Counted from the first letter of the stretch, positions 23,226-36,132 are shown. The stretch: DNA of 64,000 bases from Orobanche coerulescens (GCA_033398695.1 CM065803.1:50583501-50647500); one strand, 5' to 3'. Notes: generated by a model not told the origin, from the sequence alone. Numbers and translations: made by a program.

Positions 23226-23795
23226 CTGCTCGGCGATGTCCAAGACTCGTCCGGCCCGATCCGCACCCGTCCGGCCGGTGCTCGGCCGCCACGACTCGAC
23301 GCCTCGGTTTGAAAACGCGCAGGCGGACACGGCGAAAAGTTCGCGGACGGCGTCAACGACTCGAGATGAAAACGTAATGCAATAATTAATCATACGCGAC
23401 CAAGAAAAGGGTCAAGACGACAAATCTGAGATATGGATACCCGTAATTTTCAAGAAATTACAAAATGGCCCAAACGCTTGGAAATCACGATACGTGATCG
23501 AATAACCAAACCGAAGTTCACAACACGTCTAACAAAGTTAAACGGACTTGCGGGAAACTCAAAATAGCAGATTTGGACGAGATTCGCAAGAATCGAACTC
23601 AAGTGCGGAAAAGTCGCTAAAAGCACAGAACTCAACAAAACAACACCGAAGCGAACTCGGATGACAAAAGTGTAGAATTAATCATTCTCGGAATGACGAA
23701 GCGGTCATGAGCGAGCCGTCAAACGGACACCGGCTGAAAAAGAAATTTACCGAAAATCGAAAATTGCGGATATTACATTCTACCCTCCTTAAAAG

Positions 23796-23814
23796 AAGTT
23801 TCGTCCCGAAACTT
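23796..23814 (-). promoter_or_regulatory. Element C pre-PPT hairpin
   Basis: Arms AAGTTTCG and CGAAACTT with loop GGA (minus strand). The purine tract AAGGAGGGTAGAA follows and reaches the LTR. Confidence 0.8.
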
Positions 23815-25847
23815 AGAACAAGTAGGGAGAAGCAATATCCCTTGCCAGAAAAACTCGATGAGATACACAAAACCGAAGACTCGCGCCCGACGGCGAAACG
23901 CTGCAAGGAACGCAAAGAGACATACGGCGAGAAAATACGCTCTAGGGCGACTAACACAACGTCACCGGTAGAGACATAATAAAATCAACGACTGACAAGC
24001 GTCATCAAATAGACAATCCAATCGAGTCGATTATCCGAACAATCACAAAACTCAACGAACGAAAATCAATACGATTGACCAACCCAACGGTTCATCAACC
24101 CAAAACGCGAGTCAACGCTGAACAAATACGAAATTCCACCGCCCTAGGGTTGGAAGATCGAAAACGAGACTAATTTCCCGAACTTAAGGGAACTACGAAG
24201 GAGCCTGAACGCTCAACAATCACGAAACGAGAACAAAAACCGAACAAGCAAACGATTGAGACAACAAGAATCGAACAATCATGTCCAAACACGTCGGATA
24301 ATAAAATTCAAACAACAACTCCCGGGATGACTGGTGAGAACGACAAGACGTGCATTCCCACAATATCCACAGGAAAGGGAATAGCGATTGAAAAGCCACA
24401 ACGACAAACGAGTTATTCCGACACAATACCACCTCGTTCGATCAACAAAAGCAAGGGATAGGGAAAGTTGAAATGTTAACGAGCATAAACGAGTTGATAG
24501 AGCCAAAAGTACGAAGTTAAAATTCGATCCACTTCGAATAAAAGAACTATTAGAACCAAAAGATGTTACTTAGAACAAGGTTTACAATAGTCGAACCGAA
24601 TTCGGAAGGTCACAGCGATAACCAGATCGACTCAAAACCAGATTACGGCTCGCTCGAGCAGTGAAACCAAGGTACAGAACAAGTTCATAAGGTATCAATG
24701 AACACGAGCGAATCGATAGATGGAGAAAGAGAAGATATAGAAGTCAAAATAGTACGGGTATTACTTTGACCTCGCCCCCGAAACTCACCACAACGGAACC
24801 AAGGTAACAATACAACAAGCAACCGACACAACGTGGAACAATCACCGATGCACACAATCATACCAATCCGATCTCTAACAGCTCGCATATATGCGATAAA
24901 GCATAAACCGCCATGAGGCGACAACTTCCAATACCAATATCACACCCCTCACAGAGGCTACCACGACAACTGTGTGGCGAACGACTCAACGCTCACCCCA
25001 CCAATTCAACAACAACTCGGGGGTTAACATCCTAACGAGAGTACGAACATCTCACATATATTCCCGGACCACAAATAGGAATGATAGGTTTTGAAAACGA
25101 AAGCCACCTTTGAAAATAACTTGTAAGCACCAGTTGATCTTGAGTATCATATATCAAAAAGTAGTACAAACATCGTCATCGAGACTAAAAAAATCATCTT
25201 GCGTTTGAAAAAAAAAGAAATGAAGACACCTTTCGTTAAATTAAAACTTGTCAGCTATATTCGACCTTCGGGTCTAAGCGAATGCATTTCTAAATCATTA
25301 GAAATATTTCAAAATATTTTGATCCTCAAAGTAGAATAATTTTGAAACACAGCGTGACACTAGTAGGCATCTTGAGAGCACTGTGAGAAAATAATTTATT
25401 TTAAAAGTACGTCTCGAGGTTTATTTTCTAAGATACTCAAGGTTTTTCAGAAGTACAATAGGCCAGAATGCCCAAAATTCGCACGTATCCATATTTACTT
25501 AAACACATCATATCACACGCCTCAACTCGCTCAAAATCACGGCAGGTGATATACAATCCTCAGGATATGTTCAACAACATCGTTAAAGCAACAATCGGTT
25601 TATCAAAACTGGATGGAAAACGATATCAAGAACAAAACTCCAAAAAGTCAACTCTACGGATTCAAGAAAATACCTAGATTCGGCGAAGAACAATGGATTA
25701 GATGATGTTAAAAATCGTCTAGGATACTCCAAAACACCTTTGGATGGAAGAAAAATCAGCCCAGATGCGAAACCGAGTCGCTACGTCTCAAACTCATGGA
25801 GGAAGGAGAAGAAATGAAGAAAAATGCAACTTCTAGATCGGTGTCCA

Positions 25848-26040
25848 AGATTTATATCGACACAATTAGCGTGCGCTAATCATTAAGGTTAGCGTGCGCT
25901 AACTGACTCAGACCAGTCCGGTAGCTCTGGATCGCCACGAACTACTGTGTAGCGTGCGCTATCCTCCCCTTAGCGTGCTACCAATGCACTCTTGCGCGCG
26001 CTTAGCCGCAAAGCGTAGCGTGCGCTAACGACCCACAGAG
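25848..26040 (-). promoter_or_regulatory. LTR-like promoter module inside C's interior
   Basis: A TATA-like GATATAAATC (minus, about 25850-25859) is preceded on that strand by five to six TTAGCGTGCGCTAA-type boxes (25866-26030). The arrangement is the same as in full LTRs. A possible LTR edge, AAAATTACA, ends at 26067. I could not find a matching other edge. Confidence 0.5.
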
Positions 26041-27687
26041 ACAACAGTAACACACCAGAAAATTACATGCCGTAAACCTTTCTCACAAGGATTTACTGTG
26101 CTAAGCACAATTTCCCATGTTATTTCGAAAATGCTAAAAATACCAATGACGGTAATATTTTTCCAAAGCTCACAAAATCATTTGTCAAACCATCATGAAA
26201 TATTCAAGGTCAAAATGCCAAAACTTGATTCAAGGAATCGGTTTTACGAAATAAAACTCAATTTGCAAAATACCGAAAGCCGTTTGAAAGAACTCACGCA
26301 GCGGATAAAATACGGTACGAAAATACATCAAGAAGGATTTACACTCCTCGTATAAACCAAATACGAGAGTCTAATAAACACATATCGTGAAATCAAAATC
26401 CACAGAAGGATTCCATCATTTAACGACTAATCATACAATTAACTCGTGTCACACGAGGCACAACACAAGGAATGGAGTTTTACATCCATAGATCGCACGT
26501 AAGTGACGACCACCCCTCGATACTAATCACGACCAATGGTCTCAAACGACGCGTCGCGATGCGACTAAGTCAGACAAAATCCGACGAGACAAAACTCAAC
26601 AAACACAACTTGACTCGATGGACTAGGTTTCCCAGGCTAATCTGATTTTAAAATCGTATACTTTAGTTATTCGAAAATAAAACCGATAAGTTAAAAATCG
26701 TTTTCAAGACCCTTTCAAGCACGACAAGGGCTTAACAGCGGTAGCATTTTATAAAATGTCCTAAAACACTTTTAAACACGACCTTTAAATACCGACTCAA
26801 GGTTTTATTTGAAAATACAAGGCTGGCTCGCCCAAATTCATGTCACTTTTCAAAAACCCACAATACGATCAAATCTCAGAGATTTTCAAGCATGCACGCC
26901 GCATGTATTATTATTAATAGAAACACATTGGTTGTAAATAACAATAATTAGCCAAGTACCAACAATTCCCGGACACTCATATACGACATTCAAAAATCAC
27001 TAGTTCAACAAGCGCAACTCGGGAATACTAATTCCAAGCATATGTCAAACTATCTCTTCAAGTTTGACAGCGTAACCAAAGATCACCGATTTGGACATAT
27101 GTCGAACCCAGCTATGTGAGTTTCTCAACAAACTCTGCCATCAATACCTATACCGGAACATATCAATGTTCAAAACTTCTACATCATACTGCACCCTTCG
27201 GTGTCCAACTCATCGGTACATTCGGCTCAACATACATTTAGTATATCGCAATTACCAAACGCAGATTCCATCACACAGCAAAAGACTAGAGAGTCAAGCC
27301 CTCTCACAATATACCACGGAGCAAAACTCGGATCTTTCGATCACCAACGATCCCACCAATGCTAGGAAGTTTAGCGATGGAAGGCTCGCAAAACGACAAA
27401 CGGTCAAGCCCAGAACGGCGCACATACTCCCGAGAGACAAAAGGACGGCGCAATACTAGAATCAAAAGTACACAACCGGATGGATCGAGAAACAACTCGA
27501 CAATAAGTACGAGAGAGGCAATCACAGTTCGAGAAGTGGAATTTCAATACGAGAAAACAAGAGAACTGGGTAAGGAAAACTTACGAGCACTGGATGTACT
27601 GAGATGCCGGCAGCGGTGTGACAATGTGCAAAACAAAACACAACTAGACCCAAATAACCAACAAGCCTAGGTATCCATAAACCTAGA

Positions 27688-27699
27688 GCTCTGATACCA
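27688..27699 (-). promoter_or_regulatory. Element C primer-binding site
   Basis: The minus strand reads TGGTATCAGAGC, a perfect match to the plant initiator-Met tRNA type primer, five bases from the LTR. Confidence 0.9.
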
Positions 27700-29105
27700 T
27701 TTTCTGTAACACCCCCAAGATATTCGAGGTGTATTACAGCGCCGTGGACCCCTACATGGGACCCACCAGGCTAACACAATAAAACACCACTCGACTAACC
27801 ATCTCGGTTAGCAAGGAAACAACTATTAACAACAAGAACATAAAACAACACGTCCGGTACAACCGGCATAATAAACATCAACCGACAAATACAGTAACTC
27901 CAACGAAGTCCAAACACAATCCGAAAAGAAAAGCCTAAGTACTCGCGAGTACAATCTATAAGTTTACAATTTGGAAAACATCCACATCAAAAGAGACAGT
28001 GGGAAATAACAAGACTCACCGCACATGTCAACAACCTTGGCCAACATCCTCGTACCATCCCAGCGCCCGCTCGTCTGGCTGAACATAACCTGAAATCCAT
28101 AACAAGAATTTCCCCGACAACGGGTCCCCAAAGGGGTTAGCAATTACGCTAGTACAAGTATTCAAGGCAAACCAATCGCTTACACATTTCATAGTACATG
28201 CACCAAAATCATTTCGAAAACCAAAACAAGACATGTCTTTTCCGGAAACAAACAGTCAAATAATTTGCCTTGGGAACAGAGTAATATCATAGATTCCCGC
28301 ACGAGGCCTCTAAGGACCCTCCCGCACTGGCTACATTACAAAAATAAAACACGCACATGCATCGCCTTGGGAACAGAGTAATATCATAGATTCCCGCACG
28401 AGGCCTCTAAGGACCCTCCCGCACTGGCTAGCTAAACAAACTCGTGAAATCCAGGGCGGCAGCATAGATTTCCCTCCTTGACCCCGTCGGGCCAACACGA
28501 GGTGAGTTACACACAAGTAATATACATCACCATTTCATGTTAAGCTTAAAGGTTTCCAAAAATACTTGCCTTGAATTATTGACGACGCAACGAACGGAAA
28601 GGAAAGTCGCCGACGAACGCTAGGAACCAATGAAACCGAACCTAACGATTCGAAGAATACAATCACAACCATTTCTAAATGAATATGGAATTGGAATACA
28701 CCCGAAAACCCGCCTACGATTCATGTATATTCGTATATAAACAACAACGAGGGCGGACCACAACCAAACCCTCTCGATTCCGTAAAAATCACGAAATATA
28801 CCATGAATCCGTAGGGAAACTAAGAATATCAACAAGATTAATCATATTCATCATGAATTAATCGACAAAACGGAACGAATCGGACAAAAACGCGAAAATC
28901 CCCAAATCTACCCAAAAGTAGGGTTCTAAAGATCTAACCTTGATTCATTTGGATCGAAGGATGTTATAGGATGATTGATCAACGATATAACCTCATGTAC
29001 TTCATGGATTTGTTGTTCTACAACTTTGTTTCGTCTCCTCCGAAACCTCACCATGGACCGAAGAGAAATGAAATGAAAATGACGGAGAAAGTCGTTGGTC
29101 TGTCA

Positions 29106-29114
29106 TTTTATATC
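29106..29114 (-). promoter_or_regulatory. Element C LTR TATA box
   Basis: The minus strand reads GATATAAAA directly after the dyad-box array, then ATGACAGACC. The downstream context resembles E (TGGCTGTCATTCC). Confidence 0.55.
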
Positions 29115-29119
29115 TGGCC

Positions 29120-29530
29120 GGAACTAGCGTGCGCTAGCCTTCCGACTTAGCGTGCGCTTATCGGCCAAAGATCGGCCGAGCACACTCGCCATGGCCCGCA
29201 CGACCGGCACCACCGACCAAATCGCCGACCGTGACTCGACCGCCGACTCCGCTAGCGTGCGCTACGGCCGGAAGCTCGCGCGCTAGCCGACTGGCCCAAA
29301 GAGCCACCGGATCGACAACTCCTCCTGCATCGTACGCTAGTCGGCCGGCGTGCGCTACCCCGGTTAGCGCGCTACGACCGACTGATGGCGTGCGCTACCC
29401 GCCGATCTGGACCGAGTCCGTAACCTCGTAATACCTCTGTGCCCGAGCACAGAGCGTCTGGCCGACTCGGCAGGCGCTACATCGCTGAAGCTAGCGCTAC
29501 AGAAGGCCCCGGCCAGAAGCGTGCGCTTAC
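29120..29530. repeat. Dyad-box array in C promoter LTR
   Basis: About eleven AGCGTGCGCT, AGCGCGCT or CGTACGCT boxes in 410 bp of GC-rich sequence, upstream of the TATA box on the minus strand. Confidence 0.85.
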
Positions 29531-30106
29531 GCGGTTCTCGCCGTGCTGCTCGGCGATGTCCAAGACTCGTCCGGCTGGGCCCCGCACCCGTCCGGCCACC
29601 GCCACCCGCCACGACCCGACGCCTCGGTTTCCGAAAACGCAGGCGGACACGACGAAAAGTTCGCGGACGACGTCAACGACTCGAGATGAAAACGTAATGC
29701 AATAATTAATCATACGCGACCAAGAAAAGGGTCAAGACGACAAATACAGATATGGATACCCGTAATTTTCAAGAAATTACAAAATGGCCCAAAACGCCCG
29801 GAAATCACGATACGTGATTGAATAACCAAACCGAAGTTCACAACACGTCTAACAAAGTTAAACGGACTTGCGGGAAACTCGAAACAGCAGTTTCGGACGA
29901 GATTCGCAAGAATCGAACTCAAGTGCGGAAAAGTCGCTAAAAAGCACAGAACTCAACAAAACAACACCGAAACGAACTCGGATGACAAAAAGTGTAGAAT
30001 TAATCATTCTCAGAATGACGAAACGGTCATGAGCGAGCCGTCAAAACGGACACCGGCTGAAAAAAGAAATTTACCGAAAATCGAAAATTGCGGATATTAC
30101 AAGTAG

Positions 30107-31338
30107 CCGATAAGGACCCCTTACGGCCATAATGCACTGCCAGTTACGGCTGTAACGCACTCGGCTATATATGGCCGAGTGACGGGTCACAATGTCATTT
30201 TTCACCTTTTTCCTCCTCCTTCGCGATTCTTCGGTAGATTTTGAGAACTCTGATCAGGAATATCATTGGGCATCATTTTGGGGAGTTTGATTCGAGTCTA
30301 ACATCATCCTTCGCTCGAGTTCTGCCCGAATCAAGGTGAAAAATCGTTCTTGTTCCTAGTTCTTCATATTTAGGGCTTTTGTTAAATTCTTTGATTCTAA
30401 TCCGTTTTATTCATGATTGGTGTTAGATTATGATGTTGAAATCATAATCCTTCGTTTTTCTTCGAAGTTCATGGATTAAGTTCCAAGTTTTCTTTCGTAG
30501 CTTGAACTCGAACTACGTTGTATTCGTAGTGTTCGATTAAATGTATCTAAGGGTAAAACTTAGAGTAAATCCTTCCGGTTTCATGATGTGGCATTTGATT
30601 TGGTATTTTGTTGAACTAGGATTGAATTGTTGAAGGAGTTCGGACCGTACGTTCTCCCGTTTGTTGTTTCTTGTATCATTGAAATTGAGGCAAGTACTTT
30701 GATTGTGTTTAATGTACTTCGTGTGAATATGTGAAAAACGTGGTTTTGTGAAAAGTGGTAATTTCAGAAAATGTGATTTGTGCCAAAGTGATGTTTTCAA
30801 AAGTGCGACTTGAGGTCGTGTGCTAAGTAAAACCAGCAAGGGTCTCCTGGGTTCCGTAGACCGAGGCTTCTGCGGTCCACTTGGCTGGGTTTGTACAACC
30901 AGAGAGGCCTGACGAGGACTCTCAAGGGAGAGGTATGTATCTCGCGTGAGATACAGTACCTGTACAGCCCCCATTGATATTTTATGACGATGATTGTGAT
31001 GTGGTATTCTGGAATATCTGTGATGGCACTGTGATTTCTGTGATTTATTCACTTGTTGTACATATTCTAGAATCATTGTACTTGCACCGGCTTCTTGCTG
31101 ACCCCTTCGGGGGTGGATATACTTGTTGTGTATTCAGGTTCAGGTCCAGCAGGAGAGCCAACACAGGGCGGACACGAGCTTGGTGGGAAACATTGATATC
31201 GTGTATCATTGTGAGTTGGTGGTCGTGTTGTCATGGTCAGGGTCGTGTTTTGGTTTTGTACTCACGCGGGTACTGTCATGTGATGTATATTGTGTCGTTG
31301 TTGATTGTTGATGGCGTTGTTGTATCAGTTGTGAGCTG
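30107..31338 (+). repeat. Element A 3' LTR, second segment
   Basis: Resumes A's LTR after C's TSD. It contains the second copy of the TATA box with inverted arms (30158-30181). It is cut at 31338/31339 by element D, whose TSD AGCTG lies at 31334-31338 and 43604-43608. Confidence 0.9.
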
Positions 31339-32508
31339 TGTTGGCCACTAAGTATATAGGATACAGCTTGGGAAGTAGTTTAAACAACAAGCTGTATTAA
31401 TTTTAAATCTGAGTGCGTAGCGGAAGTCTTAAATACCGTAAGTTGTTGTGGATACAGCAACTCGATGTGTAGTGTATACTTAAATAATCACAGTAATTAA
31501 AACAAGTAAGGCAGGAGGTAAATAACACAATATTTAAAGTGGTTCGAGGTAAACCCCTCTACGTCCACTGGTCCTCCACACAGGAGTAAAAAGTTTATTA
31601 TAATTACTACGTACACAACTACGTAATTATAACAACACACAATAAATATATCATTCACACAGATTGATATAAAGATCTTAGCTTCAACCGTTCACACAGA
31701 TTGGTTTGAGCTAATGCTTTGACTTGCTTCTTCACACACAGTTATGAAGCTTCATCTTCTTCGATGCAAATCCTTCACACACAGTTCTGGAGTAGCAACG
31801 ATTACTCAGTCCACACAGGGCTGATCTGGGTTTGTTCAAATGATAGAACAGGGTATGAACAACAGCTTTGACTTTATGAGCTTCTAGCTGATGAAGTGTT
31901 GTTCAAGATGTTGAGCACTGTATATCTTTTAGATCTGAGTTGCAGTAAGCTTTGGAGATATGTTTTGCTCTGAGTATTTCTTTGTAAGCTTGATCGTTCA
32001 GTAGTTCAGTAGTCTTCAGTCTTCAAACACTGGAGATATATATATAGTCTTCTGGAAAATATATCCGTTGGGATAAATCCGTTGAGCAAGATTCCGTTCC
32101 AACGGGATGAAAAAGCACGATCCGAATTTAGCGGGATTTGAAGATCTTCTGACTGACAATATTTAAATACTTTATCCTTTAGTATTTAAATACTTCTTTA
32201 TCAACGGGACTTGACTTCTGAAGATTCCTTCTTTGTCCTGTTGAGAGATGTATGGAAGATCACTGTATTGACAGATCGAGACAGCTTCCATACTCAGTCT
32301 TTTATAAGACTTCTTTGTTGTACTGAAAGGTTCTACTGTATGCTGGATCTGTGACAGGCCTTCGATACAGGTTGACACTTCAACTCTTCGATACAGTTTC
32401 CTTACTGTATTGAGAATTGGCATATTATCAAAACCTCTTATTATCACAATTCGATACAGGGATTGATTATCCTGGCTGTTTCGATACAGGGTATTTGTTA
32501 TCCCAACA
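31339..32508 (-). repeat. Element D 3' LTR (1170 bp)
   Basis: TGTTGGCCAC to TCCCAACA, and pairs with 42433-43603. The U3 end carries four TTCGATACAG boxes (about 32356-32490). Confidence 0.93.
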
Positions 32509-32510
32509 AT

Positions 32511-32522
32511 TTCCCCCTTTTT
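32511..32522 (-). promoter_or_regulatory. Element D polypurine tract
   Basis: The minus strand reads AAAAAGGGGGAA, two bases from the 3' LTR. Confidence 0.8.
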
Positions 32523-33002
32523 GACAATTTTCCAAGACTTTAAAACTTTCAAGTTTTCTTGATGATGCCAAAACCTTCTTCATGAAATAATCTTCTTTGA
32601 TGACTTCTGGAAGATTTCTTGGTCTTCTGTCAAATGGTCTGTCTTTCAACAACTTAGTCTAATTTATGAACTGCTCGCAGGCGAGTTCGATACAGCTAAT
32701 AATTTTTACAACTTAAGCTTATGATTGGCGCGCAGGCACAATCTTACAATGTATTCTTAATGCATACAACTGAAATTATGAACTGTTCGTAGACAAGTTC
32801 GTACAGCTTAATTTTCAAACAAGTTTCTATACTTGTGATTGTTATCTCAACAATTTAAGTTATGTAATCATACATCAACACAGTAGATTACGAGTTGTAA
32901 TCTTTCAAGACAAGCAAACACTTTTATTGATATTCAAAAATAGAGTAAAAGGTTTGCTGTTTCGAAAGAAAAATTATAAACAAAACTAATATACTAAGGA
33001 TT

Positions 33003-34102
33003 TCAGCTCCTATAGTCCACGTGTCTCCATGGCTTTTTCCCTGGATCATTCTCGGTTCCACGCCACCAATGCTGTAGGGAATCATTGCCTCGATCTAGGT
33101 ATATTGCTCTACCATCGTAGGATCTGTCAAAGGCAAGAATCCAGTCTTCTGGATGGGTGATCCGATCTCCTCTTCTATGCTTGGATTTCATCTCGATTTG
33201 GAGAGGAAGCTTTCCTTCTTCTAACATCTTCATGAATTTGTCTGCAGCCTCCGCTAATGTCTGATGAGTTTAACAAAATATCTCATCAGCTCATTCTTCC
33301 TTCATTGCTTCACCTCTTCGGTAGTTGGATGGCGGTTGGTTGGCAGACGAATTTCAGAAGGTCTTTGGATTAAGCTTTGCCACGGGACATTGGGATCATG
33401 AAACTCAAGTCGGGAGCCTGAAATCTTGAAACTCTGAGAGGGAGGGGCTAGATTGTTCAATTCAGCGGTAATGCTGTCTTGAGCAGCATTAAATTCCCTT
33501 TCGTGCTGTAACCTTATTCTCCTAGCAGCTTCTCTTGCTTCTTCCCCCTTTTTGGCTTCATCAAGACGTCCTAGGATCTCCAGTGCGACATCCTGTTTTG
33601 TCTCAATGTTTGTCATTCTCTCGACAAGGGTGGAAAGCACCTGTGACATATCCTTGATACTTTTGTCGTGGGCTCTCAAGTAAGAAGTGGTTTCGATCAT
33701 GGCTGCTGCGGTCTTTGCCTCAGAAATGCGCGTTTTGGATGCCTCTTCTCTCAGGAGTTGCTCTTATTTTTCTTGCATGATCTTCAGGGCTTGCTTGAAG
33801 ACTTCTGGCAATAAAGTGAAGGCTTCTACTATGCGAGAGACTTCATGCTGTAATGTAGTCATCTCTTCGACAGCAGAAGTGTGCATCCAATTAAGAGCTT
33901 TTTCCACTGAGTACAGGGCATTAACTGCATCCTGGATGAAGACAGTTTGAAGACCAAGAGCACGCAGACGCTCTTTCCTAGCAGCAGTACTTGGAGAATC
34001 CGTCTTGGCAAAATCTTTGGATCCATTCAACCTTCTCAGATTCACGGTAGGGCGTGAATTGAGTTGGACATCCTCAGGTACATTACCGTCCTCGGATTCC
34101 AC
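33003..34102 (-). pseudogene. Element D accessory protein, C-terminal coiled-coil part
   Basis: Continues the extra frame of D. One piece (34102-33764) starts MESEDGNVPEDVQLNSRP and runs into helical sequence (VEEMTTLQHEVSRIVEAFTL). After a stop, 33700-33302 gives 132 residues rich in Glu, Lys and Ala with heptad-like spacing (MSQVLSTLVERMTNIETK, then EEAREAARRIRLQHEREFN), which predicts a coiled coil. After another stop a basic stretch follows (33233-33003). No membrane segment or signal peptide is visible, so an envelope role is not supported by this part. Function unknown. Confidence 0.6.
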
Positions 34103-34217
34103 GGTTTATGGGGCGGGAGCAGCATTTTCGGGTTCGGTGGTAGGGGTCTTTGGTCCTCTGTTGCGAAGGTGCGTCAGAGACATGGATACAGGAGGGATCG
34201 ATTCCTCCCGTTGTCTC

Positions 34218-34991
34218 TCAAAGAACAACTTCTTCTTCTTCTACAGTTGAGCTCGGTGCCTGTTCCAAAACAATTTCTTCTTCCTCGACTTGAGGGACTG
34301 ATTCCTCGTCATCAGGAATATTCTCTTGTTGTGGCGAAGAGGGCTCACTTCGACTTGATGGCCCTTCGTCATCCTTGGCTTGAGAGGCATCTCGGTCTTG
34401 AGCCTCTTCACGACTCATTCTCAGACCTGCTTGTAAAGCATCGTCGTCGTCTGAGTCATCGTCATCTTTTGGATCTTGGGAAGAGTCCTCGGACTTATCT
34501 TTTCCTTTTCTCCTGGCGTCAGATTTTTGCAATAGATGGCTTTCAATCAATTCCTTGCAGTAGAGATTGTCCCATTGGATCAGGGCTGCAACCTCTGTTG
34601 AGTCCGTCACTTCCAATACAAATCTCTCTTCATGGCTCCATTCGCTCCAGTTGTATAAGGTGTCATACGGAGCTAGCCTGTAGCTTTTCCATTTAAGGAA
34701 TCTATCATAAGCATGATCAATCTGCACAGAGAGAAGAGTTTTGTTGATAATGGTATCCGGGGAGGGACTGCGTACAACGTCTGAGTCCGCTGTAGCGAGG
34801 GTTTCCTCTACAGGTGTGGGATCCTGTAGGGAAGTGGGATTCCTTACAGGGGATGGTGCCCCGAAGGAAGATTGATCCTGTACGGGTGTGGAATCCCATG
34901 TAGGAGAAGTAGCATTTGGCTCCGTAGGGGCAGCCGACTCGCCAGAGTCTTCTAAGTTGGCAGATGTCCGATCATCCGTCTTAGCCGCCAA
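34218..34991 (-). pseudogene. Element D accessory protein, acidic middle part
   Basis: A 257-residue frame. The N-terminal third is Pro/Ser/Thr-rich with a loosely repeated TPVQDQ, SPVRNP, TSLQDP pattern. A compact central part follows (about residues 85-150: VQIDHAYDRFLKWKSYRLA, DTLYNWSEWSHEERFVLEV). The rest is very acidic (DPKDDDDSDDDD; VPQVEEEEIVLEQ). It is joined to the upstream 35446-35048 part by a short stretch with stops. I do not recognise a catalytic domain. It is probably one segment of a single ancestral protein of about 1000 residues encoded from 36073 to 33003. Confidence 0.6.
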
Positions 34992-35047
34992 GGGCTCATG
35001 ATCTACTGTCGATACAGTAGTGGGACCTCTTCCACAGGGGTTGGGCC

Positions 35048-36073
35048 CTAGGGTAGTTCTTCAGTGGGTTGCGCCACGGTGGAAACTTCCTCGGAGGTTT
35101 TGGTGGTTTTAGCTTTAGAAAGCCTCCTTAGCTTCCTTTTCGGCTTCTCACCAGCAATAGGTGTCTTGCTGTGAGATCTTTTCCTCTTCCTTGAAGACTC
35201 CACATCCTGGGACTTCAAAGAAACATCACTTGGATCTTCAGAAACTGGCATACTTTGGATTTTAGGGTGGTTGCAGACCAGAGTGCTCTGGTTATACGTT
35301 GTAGGCTTGATGTCTCCTAAGTATATCCGGGAGCTATTTTTCTTCACATCTGCGGATTGTAAAAGTCCGCATTTCGTCAAAATATGGTTTAAAATTAAAC
35401 CAAACGACTTCTTTTGAGTGGTAGGTTTGGATACTTCCTCCTGCAAGCGCTTTAAGATAATCTGGCACTAGTTGACCTTTTCACAGGTCAAAATCGCAAC
35501 CATCATCCTAAATCTCAGATTCGTGCACATTTCAAATGCACAAGTGCGATTCTCGATGATCCTGCAACAAAAATCATACAGATACACGTATGGCAAACAA
35601 AAGTTCTTCTTGTGACAGGTGGTGTGAACCACGTCAACAATAGTTGAGCCAGTGAACAGCCCGTAGTACTTTGTTATCAGCTCTTGAGACCCAAAAGTTT
35701 CAAGTTCTTCCATTGTAAGGCCATCAGCGGGTAGCCTATAAATGTTCTGAAGAAGATCTCGATCGATACAGATCTCCACACCTTGAATGATAGCAGTGAT
35801 ATCAGCAACGTGACCTCCCTGGGACAGCGACAAAAAGCGAATGGCGGCGTTGAGGTAAAAGTCCTCAACCAAGTGACCATCGTATTTCTCAGCGGTTTGA
35901 CTCCCAAGGCGGTAGAGACCTTGCTGACGGAGTCGGGTGATGATGAACTCCATGGGTTCGACATGATTGGTTTCACAGAGAATACGCTCGATGACGACAG
36001 ATCTTGAGAAGATCCGTCCATCGATGATGTTCGAGGTTTTCTTGAGTGCGGGAGAAGATGTCTGACCAGCCAT
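35048..36073 (-). pseudogene. Element D accessory protein, N-terminal domain (plant-transposon-protein-like)
   Basis: A start at 36073 opens 201 residues beginning MAGQTSSPALKKTSNIIDGR and containing LVEDFYLNAAIRF, VQ-less IIQGVEICIDRDLLQNIYRL and CAFEMCTNLRFRMMVAIL. This layout (a 'surviving FY, then a Gv-I-I block, then a final RFRMM block') resembles the 'putative plant transposon protein' domain often found after pol in SIRE-type elements; I state this from memory of the family, not from a search. After one stop a basic region follows (35446-35048) with ESSRKRKRSHSKTP and KPKRKLRRLSK, which look like nuclear localisation signals. It has its own TATA-like box 135 bp upstream (36209-36218). 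Confidence 0.65.
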
Positions 36074-36132
36074 TGATGTTTCTCAAGAAAAATATGAAAG
36101 AGAATAAACGAAATGCAGTAAAATGCAGAAAA

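Larger units (their letters stand above)
21398..23777 (-). repeat. Element C 3' LTR (left copy, 2380 bp)
   Basis: Starts TGTAACACCCCC and ends GATATTACA, and aligns with 27705-30101. The differences are concentrated in the GC-rich box array (22800-23230). The TATA-equivalent position (about 22795) is changed compared with the other LTR. Confidence 0.92.
23778..27704 (-). other. Element C interior, 3.9 kb, no coding genes
   Basis: No frame matches a retrotransposon protein and none exceeds about 125 codons. The hairpin (23796-23814) and PPT mark its left end, PBS and leader its right end. Within it are pieces like element E. About 26150-26330 resembles the head of E's LTR, including CTCACGCAGCGGATAAA. 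About 26560-26645 resembles E's leader, with a decayed primer site. About 26660-26870 contains GGCTGGCTCGCC like E's interior. A promoter-like module lies at 25848-26040. The interior looks like a patchwork of earlier elements of the same group. Confidence 0.6.
21398..30101 (-). mobile_element. Element C: non-autonomous Tekay-like Gypsy element
   Basis: 8704 bp with LTRs 21398-23777 and 27705-30101, TSD AGTAG (21393-21397 and 30102-30106), a perfect iMet PBS (27688-27699, minus) and a PPT hairpin (23796-23814). The 3.9-kb interior has no frame resembling gag or pol on either strand. It shares LTR ends, the leader phrase TTTATGGATACCTAGGCT and the hairpin with A. This is the profile of a large non-autonomous derivative that would borrow proteins from a Tekay element. 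It inserted in A's 3' LTR. Confidence 0.9.
27705..30101 (-). repeat. Element C 5' LTR (right copy, 2397 bp)
   Basis: TGTAACACCCCC to GATATTACA, followed by TSD AGTAG. It is the promoter LTR of this minus-strand element, with a TATA box at 29106-29114 and a dyad-box array at 29120-29530. Confidence 0.92.

Noticed and set aside
34064..34696. 210-codon plus-strand frame
   Set aside because: Shadow of D's accessory frame on the opposite strand.
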